Source: JAENVU01 sp046598395
GTDB lineage: Bacteria > Actinomycetota > Acidimicrobiia > IMCC26256 > JAENVU01
Length of the DNA stretch: 64,000 nt
NCBI GenBank assembly: GCA_046598395.1
Contig: JBKJIQ010000015.1
Location: 8,003 to 72,002 of the forward strand
Direction: 5' to 3'
This document shows, piece after piece, positions 50,826-58,987 of this stretch. The stretch's first letter is position 1, and each line of letters begins with the position of its first letter. The notes below the pieces were generated by a model. The model saw nothing but the letters and a program-made list of their open reading frames with translations, ran no database searches and was not told where the DNA came from. Position numbers and translations under genes: made by a program.

Positions 50826-53206
50826 TCGGTTCTCAAGGCCGCGGCGGGCTGCCGACGGACAGCCGCGTGGGCCGGCCACGACGCAAGGACCAAGCCCACG
50901 CCAATCGCCACCGGCACCAGGCCGACGAGTAGCGGCCACGGGACCGACGCGGCGTCGAGCACGCCCAGGTTGCCCACCGTCGTCTTCCACACCGCGCGGC
51001 CGACGATGAGCCCGAGCGGCACGCCCACGGCCGCACCAACCAGCACAATCGACGTCGCCTGCCACGCGATCACCGATCGCACCTGCCGGCGTCGGAATCC
51101 GAGAACCCGAAGCACCGCCAGGTCGTGAGCTCGTCTCCGGGTCGACACCGCGAGGCCGTGAGCGACGCCGGCGATGCCGAGGAACCCGAAGAAGAGTGCC
51201 AACGCGACCAGGATCGAGGTGACACGATCGAGGTTCTGCACCGAGCTCGGCGCGCTCGGCCGCGCGTAGACCGTGAAGTTGAGGTCGAGCCGCTTCGCCA
51301 TCTCGGCCTCAGCCGTCGGGTTCATGGCGGCCGAGTACTGCAGCACCACGTCCTTGACCGTCTCGCCGCGTGCAATCGATCGGAGCCCGCCCGAAGTCAG
51401 GAAGGCGCCGGTCCCGGCATCGTCGTTGTCAATGGATGGAATGACCGCGGCGCCGACAACCCGAAACGCGATCCGTGCGCGACCGTCCGTCGCGGTCGCT
51501 CGCACCGTGTCCCCGATGTTGGCGTGGAGGGCACGGAGCGTCCGTTCGCCGATCGCGATCTCGTGAACGTTCACGGGGGCCCGGCCGCGCCGAATCGTGG
51601 GGTGGATCGTTGCCTTGACATCGTCGATCGAGTACCCGAAACCAAGCTCCTTGCCGATCTCGATCTCGGTGCTACTGAGCCACGCCGCTGCCGCGACGTG
51701 GCGATCGGCTCGGAGCCCCACCACCGTCTTCTTCTCTGCCTGATTGAAATCGGGCCGACTCGACCACGCCCATCCCCACCGCGCCGGGGACGCAACAAGT
51801 TCGTCAATGCTCGTCGCCAAGACGGCGGTGCCCGCGATGCCGGTGACCGCCAGAACGGTCGCGACGATGGCCGAGCGCACCGGCGCGCGACTCCGGCCGA
51901 TCGGTTCGAACGCGAACCGCGCGCCCATGAGCGGAGCGGGTGCGGCTCCGGCCCGAGTGGCCGCCGCGCTGATCGCGGAGCGGCGCGGACGGGCGGCGCG
52001 CTCGGCGCCGACCGCACTCGCCCGCCACGACGCGAACCCGGCGACCGCGCTCACCAAAACTGCGAACGCGAGTACGCCGAGTAAGACGACGGGAACGTCG
52101 AACGCGAATCCACTGCCCGGATCGGTCTCGCGCGCGAATCCAATCGGCATCAGCGGTGATGCGAGGAACGCGCCGACCCCCGCCAGCGTGGCACCGAGCA
52201 CGATCGACGGGATCAGCGCTCCCGTGATCACCCGGGTGCGACCCCAGCGGGTGAGCCCGAGGGCGCCGAGTGTCGCGGAGGCTGTGCCAGCCAAGGCGAT
52301 CTCGCGGTTCACAGCCTGGCCGAGTGCGACCAGCCCGGCCAGGGCGGCCACGATTCCGAAGGCGATCAACGTGTTCGCCAGTGTGTCGAGCGTGTGTTGT
52401 GAAGCCTTCACGTAGTCGGAGGCGGGGAACACACCGAGCTGGGCGCCGGGGCCCGCCAGTCGGCGCAACTCGCGCAGGAACCGAGCCCTCGCCTGCGGAT
52501 GGTCGGGGAGACGCACGAACGTCTGACTCGGAAAGAGTCCGAGCTTCCCACCCTGCAAACGTGCGAACGCAGGGGTGGTGAAACCCCAGCCCCCATCGAT
52601 CCTGCGCGTATCGGAGGCGGACCGCCCGATCCCTACCACCGCCAGATTGACGCGCGGTCCCCCGGGACCATGAAAGACGCAGTCGGGGGTCGCGAAGCAC
52701 TCGATATCACCGGGCGAGAGCGTGCTCCCCCGGAGCCGGTCGCCGACGCCGAGGCCGAGGATACGAGCGGCCGGGCCCGACAGCAGCACCTCGTCCGCCG
52801 AGTTCGGGTTGGGCATCCGCCCCGCGACGAGCAGCGGTCGCTGGACGTCATGACCCAACCGTCCGTCGGCATCGAACACGAGGAAGAAGTCGGCGTTCGT
52901 GTTCTGGTCGGCTCCGTCCGGGATCGCGATTGCTTGCGAAGCCCGCACCGCTCCGGCCACTGCTCCCGAAGCCCGGAGCTTCGCCGCCAGGGCATCGGCG
53001 AAGGTGCGGTCGTCGTAGCGCGTCACCGTGAAATCCGGATCGCGTGTGACCGAACGGAGTCGATCGAGCGCGCTCGAGGTGCGGCGGGCACCGGCGAACG
53101 CGGTCAGCACCACGGCGCCGACGACCGCAATGAACAGTGCCAGCCCGATCAAACTCCGCGCGCGATTCCGCCACCGCGCCCGGGCCATGAGGGCAAGCAC
53201 GCCCAT
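50822..53206 (-). CDS. FtsX-like ABC transporter permease
   Basis: About 794 residues from ATG 53206 (GAGG 9 nt upstream; GTG 53209 is an alternative). An N-terminal membrane helix (SLIGLALFIAVVGAVVLTAF) is followed by a large extracytoplasmic domain (~residues 45-270). Then come three helices (near 275-395), a second extracytoplasmic domain, and a final FtsX domain with ARDLAVLRVLGFRRRQVRSVIAWQATSIVLVG-type sequence near the C-terminus. This duplicated layout is that of MacB/LolC-type mechanotransmission permeases. The ATPase partner that normally sits beside such genes is not in the window, so it must be supplied from elsewhere. Confidence 0.9.
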   Translation of the reverse strand: MGVLALMARARWRNRARSLIGLALFIAVVGAVVLTAFAGARRTSSALDRLRSVTRDPDFTVTRYDDRTFADALAAKLRASGAVAGAVRASQAIAIPDGADQNTNADFFLVFDADGRLGHDVQRPLLVAGRMPNPNSADEVLLSGPAARILGLGVGDRLRGSTLSPGDIECFATPDCVFHGPGGPRVNLAVVGIGRSASDTRRIDGGWGFTTPAFARLQGGKLGLFPSQTFVRLPDHPQARARFLRELRRLAGPGAQLGVFPASDYVKASQHTLDTLANTLIAFGIVAALAGLVALGQAVNREIALAGTASATLGALGLTRWGRTRVITGALIPSIVLGATLAGVGAFLASPLMPIGFARETDPGSGFAFDVPVVLLGVLAFAVLVSAVAGFASWRASAVGAERAARPRRSAISAAATRAGAAPAPLMGARFAFEPIGRSRAPVRSAIVATVLAVTGIAGTAVLATSIDELVASPARWGWAWSSRPDFNQAEKKTVVGLRADRHVAAAAWLSSTEIEIGKELGFGYSIDDVKATIHPTIRRGRAPVNVHEIAIGERTLRALHANIGDTVRATATDGRARIAFRVVGAAVIPSIDNDDAGTGAFLTSGGLRSIARGETVKDVVLQYSAAMNPTAEAEMAKRLDLNFTVYARPSAPSSVQNLDRVTSILVALALFFGFLGIAGVAHGLAVSTRRRAHDLAVLRVLGFRRRQVRSVIAWQATSIVLVGAAVGVPLGLIVGRAVWKTTVGNLGVLDAASVPWPLLVGLVPVAIGVGLVLASWPAHAAVRRQPAAALRTE

Positions 53207-53362
53207 CACCGGGCCTCAGGGGTTGGCCGGGTCGAAACGCGGCCCCGGTGATACTTCGCTCGGTCGTTCACTCCCAGTATTTGACCGTCTCCCGCGCCTA
53301 TCCGCCACGGTGGTCGCCCCCCAAACCAGGTGGTGCCAGCACCCGCACTCGGTCGGCTGCCG

Positions 53363-54175
53363 TCAGGGTTCGACGGTCACCCGCAGGAACGTGGCCGGGA
53401 TGGTGGTCGCCTCGGGATTCTCGCTCTGATTCTGGGCGTTGAACAACGCATCGAGTTCTCCGAGGAGTTCATCCGCGCGTCCGTTCGCCTCCGCCGCCTC
53501 GAACGCATTCATCGTGGGGCCATAGAAAGTCTTGAACGAGGCAAGAAACTCCGACGGTGGCACCGGAGCGTGGAAGACGAACGTGTCGGGCTCACACGAG
53601 ATCTTGTCTTCGGACACCCCTGCGGCGACGAACCGCTCCGCCACGTGCTCCGCGATTCCCCAGGTCATCGGACTGACGAAGCCGTCGGGCGGCGACGGCG
53701 AGTACGCCGCGCTGATCTTCAAGATCTGTGCCACCAACGTGGGGTCGCCGGGAATCCAGTTGCCCATGACCACCCGGCCTCCGGGCCGCGTCACGCGCAC
53801 CATCTCCTTGGCCACGTCGAACGGCTTCGGTGCGAACATCGCGCCGAAGATGCTCACGACCAGGTCGAAGCTCTGGTCGTCCAGCCCACCCAGCTCACAC
53901 GCATCACCTTCCTGGAACGTCAGGTTGGTGAGACCCGCTTCCTGGGCTCGGCGGTTCCCGGCCTCCACGAGATTCCTCGCAATATCCACACCCAACACCT
54001 CGGCGCCGAGCCGGGCGGCCGGAACGGCTGTCGTCCCGTCGCCACAACCGAGGTCCAGGACCTTTTGGCCCTGGGTGACCCCGATGCGATCGACCAAACC
54101 TTCACCACTCTCGCGCATGCTCGAGGCGATGCGAGTGAAGTCGCCCTTTTCCCACAGTGCCTGATTCGGGTTCAT
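53363..54175 (-). CDS. SAM-dependent class I methyltransferase
   Basis: 270 residues from ATG 54175, with an AAGGAG box 7 nt upstream. Motif I is VLDLGCGDGTTAVPAARLGAEVLGVDIA (residues ~40-67), motif II EGDACELGGLDDQSFDLVVSIFGAMF, and motif III VRVTRPGGRVVMGNWIP. The fold is UbiE/COQ5-like; the substrate is unknown. A 153-bp gap separates it from the permease gene and holds no gene that I can see. It is followed by the TIGR03086-type gene on the same strand. Confidence 0.92.
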   Translation of the reverse strand: MNPNQALWEKGDFTRIASSMRESGEGLVDRIGVTQGQKVLDLGCGDGTTAVPAARLGAEVLGVDIARNLVEAGNRRAQEAGLTNLTFQEGDACELGGLDDQSFDLVVSIFGAMFAPKPFDVAKEMVRVTRPGGRVVMGNWIPGDPTLVAQILKISAAYSPSPPDGFVSPMTWGIAEHVAERFVAAGVSEDKISCEPDTFVFHAPVPPSEFLASFKTFYGPTMNAFEAAEANGRADELLGELDALFNAQNQSENPEATTIPATFLRVTVEP

Positions 54176-54248
54176 TGGAGTCTCCTTGCTTGTGTGTGGA
54201 TGACCGAGGCGCGTGACGGGCAGTGAGCAGGACGCAGGCAGGTTCGCT

Positions 54249-54806
54249 TCAGATGCTGCGCCCGGTGAACGCGGCGAGCTGCTCCATGGGTGTCGCACCC
54301 GCGGGCGGCGCAACGGCCGCCGCGAACGTGTCGCCGTCGCGCATCTCCGGTGCTATCGCCTGATGGGCGAACGCGTCGGCGGCTTCGACGAGCACGGCGG
54401 AAGGCGCGTACGTCTGGCCGGTCGCGGTGGCGAGGTCCCAGCCGTGCACGAGTCCGTCGAGCACGACGAAACGTGCGAACGCCTCACCCTGCATGTCACC
54501 GAACGGTGCCGCGACGGTTCGGTCGAGCGCTCCCGGGGACCGAATCGCACCCATGAGCCCTCCGAGCGCGCCACCCGCGCGGGCAACGACGTCGGGGCCT
54601 TCGGCGACATCGGCCGGGACATCTGGCGCCGACTCTCCCCGGAATGCGGCCGCGAACTGCGTGGCGCCGCCGATCAGGTGACCCAACACGCCACGAACGG
54701 TGAAGTCCGCGCAGGGCGTGGGCGAATCGAGATCGGCGGGCGTGATCCCCGCGGCGATGCTGCCGAGCAGCGGTTCGAGCTCGTCAAGCTGTTCGAGTGG
54801 TCCCAT
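54249..54806 (-). CDS. TIGR03086-type MDMPI/DinB protein
   Basis: 185 residues from ATG 54806, chosen for a GAGGAG box 8 nt upstream and the normal family start. The frame is open to 55040, and ATG 54959 also has a fair ribosome site, so a longer form of ~236 residues is possible. The family phrase is DSPTPCADFTVRGVLGHLIGGATQFAAAF (residues ~27-55), followed by FARFVVLDGLVHGWDLATATGQ with the second histidine pair. A metal-binding, probably mycothiol-linked protein of unknown substrate. Confidence 0.85.
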   Translation of the reverse strand: MGPLEQLDELEPLLGSIAAGITPADLDSPTPCADFTVRGVLGHLIGGATQFAAAFRGESAPDVPADVAEGPDVVARAGGALGGLMGAIRSPGALDRTVAAPFGDMQGEAFARFVVLDGLVHGWDLATATGQTYAPSAVLVEAADAFAHQAIAPEMRDGDTFAAAVAPPAGATPMEQLAAFTGRSI

Positions 54807-55159
54807 GGAAACGTCTCCTCGTGTCGGTGCGATCGGGTCGGCCTGGTCATGGTGCAGATTCCGGACCGCCAACTCGGCGGCTTCGCGGTCGCGGCCGTGC
54901 AGCATCAACTGCTGCACTTCCCGCTCCCATCCAGTCTCGGCGCGCTGATCATGATTCATGTCGTCATCCTGCCTGCTCTCCGCCGTGGCCGCATCGGTCA
55001 GATCCCGCATTTGGCCCCGACCGGCTGATGGGTAATTCACCCCACCGGAGAGCAGCAGCCCTGGAGGGATTACGTGGTTCGGCCGATGCGCCCGCGAGCG
55101 TCGACCTCGATGATGGCAACAGCCCGGGATCGTCCGGGCCCGAGTAGGGGGTTCCTCAT

Positions 55160-55531
55160 ATGCACGCCACCATCACCGAAGTACCGATCGAGATGCAGGT
55201 TGACGACATCGTGACCCGAGGGTTGACCTGGGGCGACATGACCGTTCGTCACGTCCACCTGCCGGCCGGCGTCGACTTCACGCCACTGTTCCAAGGCCTG
55301 CCCGACAACCTGTGTCAGTGCGCGCACTGGGGTTACGTGACCGACGGAGCCATCACGCTCCGTTACGCCGACGGCACGGAGGAGACGACCCGCGCCGGCG
55401 AGCTGTACTACTGGCGGGGTGGCCACACCGGCTGGACCGATGAGGGCGTGACGTTCATCGAGTTCAGCCCGGCCGAGGCGATCGGGCCGGTGCTCGAGCA
55501 TCTTGCGGCGCAAATGGCAACCGCAGGTTGA
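55160..55531 (+). CDS. Small cupin-like protein
   Basis: 123 residues with an AGGGGG box 8 nt before ATG 55160. A single beta-barrel: VRHVHLPAGVDFTPLFQGLPDNLCQCAHWGYVTDGAITLRYADG, then GELYYWRGGHTGWTDEGVTFIEFSP. The positions usually held by cupin metal ligands carry His and Glu only in part (CAHWGYV, GGHTGW). It could bind a small ligand rather than catalyse. It stands alone between convergent and downstream genes; function unknown. Confidence 0.7.
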   Translation: MHATITEVPIEMQVDDIVTRGLTWGDMTVRHVHLPAGVDFTPLFQGLPDNLCQCAHWGYVTDGAITLRYADGTEETTRAGELYYWRGGHTGWTDEGVTFIEFSPAEAIGPVLEHLAAQMATAG

Positions 55532-55577
55532 GCCACCAGACGACGGCTCGGGATCGTGACCGCTACCGTCGCTCCGC

Positions 55578-57230
55578 ATGAAGGCCAAGGAGGAAGCTGT
55601 ACCTGCGCAGGATCCGCTCGCGTCGGCACGGCTCGCGCTGGCCTGCTGCGATTGGCAGCGCGCCTACGACGCGGCCTCACTCGACACCGAGGCCGACCCG
55701 GCCCGCGAAGCCGACCGGCTCGACATGCTGGCCGACGCGGCCTGGTGGTTGGGTCGCCTCGACGAGTGCATCGAGGCCCGGGAGAGCGCGTACGCAGGGT
55801 ATGGCGGACTCGGCGAGAGCCGACGCGCCGGACAATGCGCGGTATGGCTCTACGAGCACTACTGCTTCAAGGCGCGGCCGGCCATCGCCGGGGGTTGGCT
55901 GCGCCGGGCCCGACATTCGCTCGACAACGATCGGCGCTGCGAGGAGTACGGCGCGCTGCGGCTGCGCGAGGCCGAGACCGTCCACGGGAGTGGGGACCTC
56001 GCGCAGAGCGCCGCGATGGCGCGCGAAGTCGTCGAGCTCGGGCGCCTGCTGAAGTCACCCGACCTCGAAGCCGAGGCGCTCCAGACCCTCGGCCGGGTGC
56101 TTATCGACGAAGGCGACACCGCCGAAGGGATGGCGAATCTCGACGAAGCGATGCTCTTCGCGGTCGAGGGAACGCTCCGTCCCTATTCCACGGGCAAGGT
56201 CTATTGCAGCCTCATCAGCGCATGTGAGGCGCTCGGGGATCTTCGGCGAGCGGCGGAGTGGAGCGAGGCGACGGATCGGTGGGCCCAGCGTCATCCACTC
56301 GCGGTGTTCCCGGGGCTGTGCCGGGTGCACCTCGCGTCGTCCCTGCGGTCGCGCGGCGAATGGGTCGACGCCGAGGAGCAGGCCCTACAAGCGTGCGCCG
56401 AGCTCGCAACACTCAACGTCTCGAACGCCGCGGCCGGGTACTCCGAGATCGGCGAGATCCGAAGGAGGATCGGCGATCTCGCCGGCGCCGAAGAGGCCTT
56501 CGGCCGAGCCGAAGCGATGAGCGGCCAACCCCAGTCCGGGTTCGCACTGCTCCGACTTGCGCAAGGAAACGTCGACGCCGCGTCCGCAACGATCACTCGC
56601 GCCCTCGGCGAGATCACGTGGGACCGACTCCGTCGCGCTCGGCTCCTCCCCGCCCAGGCTCAGATCATGATCGCGGCCGGAGACCTCCCCGGCGCGGCAG
56701 CAGCCCTCCACGAACTCGAGTCGGTCGCGTCCGATTTCTCCAGCCCGGCACTGATCGCGGCCGCGCTCACCACCCGAGGCCGCCTCCAGCTCGCGTCGAG
56801 TGATCAGTCCGCGTGCGCGACGCTGCACAGCGCGGCAGAGCGCTGGGACGAGCTCGGTGTCCCCCATGAGGTGGCAACGGCCCGCATGCTCCACGGCGCG
56901 GCCTGCCGGCAGGCCGGCGACGTCGACGGCGCGGCCGCGTCGCTCGAGTCCGCTCGTGCATTGTTCGAGCAACTCGGCGCGGCGCTCGACCTGCGCAACC
57001 TCCGGGACATCACCGGCACCACCCCCGCGCTTCCCTCGGGGCTCACCGCGCGTGAGGCAGAGGTCCTCCGGCACGTGGCCGCCGGCATGACCAACAAGCA
57101 GATCGCGGCGGAGCTGTTTCTCAGCGAGAAGACTGTCTCTCGCCATCTGTCCAACATCTTCGTCAAGATCGATGTCACGTCACGATCGGCCGCAACGGCG
57201 TTCGCGTACGAGCACGGCCTGGTCAGCTAA
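55578..57230 (+). CDS. LuxR-family regulator with long TPR-like helical domain
   Basis: 550 residues. The first ~475 form a helical repeat scaffold (LALACCDWQRAYDAASL, AAWWLGRLDECIEARESAYAGYGGLGE, ALQTLGRVLIDEGDTAEGMANLDEAM). The C-terminus is a LuxR HTH: LTAREAEVLRHVAAGMTNKQIAAELFLSEKTVSRHLSNIFVKIDVTSRSAA. No cyclase or NTPase module is present. The scaffold is clearly paralogous to that of the cyclase at 61463-63433, down to the GLRP/CSLISACEALGDLRRAAEWSE-type segment. TACCGT (55564-55569) ends 8 nt before the ATG, pointing to a leaderless transcript. Confidence 0.92.
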   Translation: MKAKEEAVPAQDPLASARLALACCDWQRAYDAASLDTEADPAREADRLDMLADAAWWLGRLDECIEARESAYAGYGGLGESRRAGQCAVWLYEHYCFKARPAIAGGWLRRARHSLDNDRRCEEYGALRLREAETVHGSGDLAQSAAMAREVVELGRLLKSPDLEAEALQTLGRVLIDEGDTAEGMANLDEAMLFAVEGTLRPYSTGKVYCSLISACEALGDLRRAAEWSEATDRWAQRHPLAVFPGLCRVHLASSLRSRGEWVDAEEQALQACAELATLNVSNAAAGYSEIGEIRRRIGDLAGAEEAFGRAEAMSGQPQSGFALLRLAQGNVDAASATITRALGEITWDRLRRARLLPAQAQIMIAAGDLPGAAAALHELESVASDFSSPALIAAALTTRGRLQLASSDQSACATLHSAAERWDELGVPHEVATARMLHGAACRQAGDVDGAAASLESARALFEQLGAALDLRNLRDITGTTPALPSGLTAREAEVLRHVAAGMTNKQIAAELFLSEKTVSRHLSNIFVKIDVTSRSAATAFAYEHGLVS

Positions 57231-57242
57231 CCGTCGAACGAG

Positions 57243-58163
57243 TCAGGGCGCGAGATTAGCGTGGAGCTGCGCAGCCTGGATCGCGCGGATGTGGTCCGGG
57301 ATCCGCATCGGGCGACGGGCACCGATGTCGAACGCGAGGTTCACCACTTCGAACGTGACGAGCAGTTCGTCCCGGTCGACGTCGTAGGCCCACATGATGT
57401 TGTGCATCACCTTGTCGGCGAGTCCGATCACTGCGCTGAAACTCTGGATCTGATCCCCGAGCCGCGGCAGGCGCCGGGTCACGATGCGAGTCTCCATCGA
57501 CGCCCACCCCATGCGTTCGCCGTTGGGTCCCTCGTGCAGCATCTCGGGGAACCGACCGCCCACTGGCTCACCGGCCCACACCAGCGCCGGGGCCATGAAC
57601 GGGATGTACGAACCGTCGGCATCGCATTCGTCAGCCAAGACCGCGCGGACCTTCCGGATCGCGAGATCGCGCTCGCGCAGATCGGCGAGCGTCGGCGCGT
57701 GCGCGATCGGGTCACTGGCCAGCGAGATGCTTCGCGTCGCGCCGTGAGCCGGAACCTCGACGATGCTCGCCCGCGCCTGAGTGACGATCGCGACCGGTAG
57801 CGCCGCGGGTTCACCGTCGAGCGAATCGAGCCGGACCCGGTGCATGAACGTGGCGGCGAGAACGTCGGTCTCCTCCTCGGCCAGCTCGTGGTACAGCACC
57901 AACTCGTCGTCGGACGCGTCGACGACTCCGCTGCGCACCACGAGCCGGGCATCGAGCATCTGCTCACGGTGGTGGCGGGTGTAGACGTCGACGAGACGGA
58001 CGATTCGGTTGTCGGGCGCGCCGAGGCTTGCGACCAGCGCCCGGGTCCCGGCCGTGGCATTCACGCCGTAGAACCGGACGTTCATGTGACCGAGATGGTC
58101 GATCTGATCCTCGGTCACCGCGCTGCGGTGGGTCTCGGTCAGGGCCGGAGTGGTGGTTTCCAT
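57243..58163 (-). CDS. Double-hotdog acyl-CoA thioesterase-like protein
   Basis: 306 residues from ATG 58163 (GGAGG 11 nt upstream; the open frame continues to 58229 with no better start). The first hotdog begins AVTEDQIDHLGHMNVRFYGVN, which holds the 4HBT-type D-x-x-G-H-M-N-x-x-x-Y active site. A second hotdog (MGWASMETRIVTRRLPRLGDQIQSFSAVIGLADKVMHNIMWAYDV) lies at ~215-290. It would hydrolyse acyl-CoA or aryl-CoA thioesters. It is convergent with the LuxR gene, 12 nt apart. Confidence 0.85.
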   Translation of the reverse strand: METTTPALTETHRSAVTEDQIDHLGHMNVRFYGVNATAGTRALVASLGAPDNRIVRLVDVYTRHHREQMLDARLVVRSGVVDASDDELVLYHELAEEETDVLAATFMHRVRLDSLDGEPAALPVAIVTQARASIVEVPAHGATRSISLASDPIAHAPTLADLRERDLAIRKVRAVLADECDADGSYIPFMAPALVWAGEPVGGRFPEMLHEGPNGERMGWASMETRIVTRRLPRLGDQIQSFSAVIGLADKVMHNIMWAYDVDRDELLVTFEVVNLAFDIGARRPMRIPDHIRAIQAAQLHANLAP

Positions 58164-58246
58164 GTGGCGGCGATCCTCCCCGCGCCGAGCGCGGGGTTGC
58201 AAACTGGCGGGGTGTAATGGCACCACCATCGCGCTGATGGATCACC

Positions 58247-58987
58247 TTGTGGCGAGCGCGGCGTCCGATCAGGATTGCCGGATGGCGCTCGGCGCCGAGG
58301 CCACGCTCCGCGCCTGAACGTTGGCCCTCCGTGGCAATGCGCAGGTACTTTGCCCGGGTGAAGGCAGCGGGCAGACGAGGTCGAACAAGACGCGCGCTTC
58401 GAGATCAACTGCACTGGTCGGGTGCGGTCGACCTGATCGACGCGGCCATGGGCGGCGCCCGGCGCCGGCTCGTCAGCAGCACCGGGAACGTGGCCGACCT
58501 CGGGATCCTGGGCTCACTCGGGCATACCTCGGGCAACCCTCCGGCGATCGCCTTCAACGCCGACGGCAGCCTGCTCGCCGTATGGCACGACTCCATCGGG
58601 CTCGAGATCTGGGACACCCGAACCGGAGAGTCGCTCGCCGTGCTCAATGGGCGCAACACCACCCCGGCCGGCACGCTCACATCCCTCGCCGGCAGCGGCG
58701 ATCTCGACGAGGCGTTCAAGCACCGCACGAGTCTGAACTTCGACGCGGGCCGCGACACGCTGCGGGTCGGCGATGTGGGCGACTTCGCGCAGGTGGTGAA
58801 CGGCATCCCGACCGGTCAGCACACGGGAACCTTCCGCACCGCGACCTGGTCGCTCCGACCCACCGACCAGGTGCGCGCCGCGTGCGCGATCGCGGGTCGT
58901 GATCTCACCCACCGGGAGTGGCGCCTCTACGTCAGTTCCACCACGCCCTACCACCAAACGTGCACGCCACTCCTGCGCGCCCGCTGA
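58247..58987 (+). pseudogene. Remnant of a large WD40-repeat regulator (C-terminal part)
   Basis: The frame encodes a single recognisable WD40 blade (PPAIAFNADGSLLAVWHDSIGLEIWDTRTGESLAVLNG) and ends RAACAIAGRDLTHREWRLY then a short Cys-containing tail. This is the closing motif of large actinobacterial AfsR/nSTAND WD40 proteins, which normally follows a full 7- or 14-blade propeller. Here only about 150 residues remain, and the first ~65 codons (Arg-rich) have no WD40 character. I read it as the 3' end of a deleted gene. Its stop overlaps the start of the next gene by 1 nt. Confidence 0.65.
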
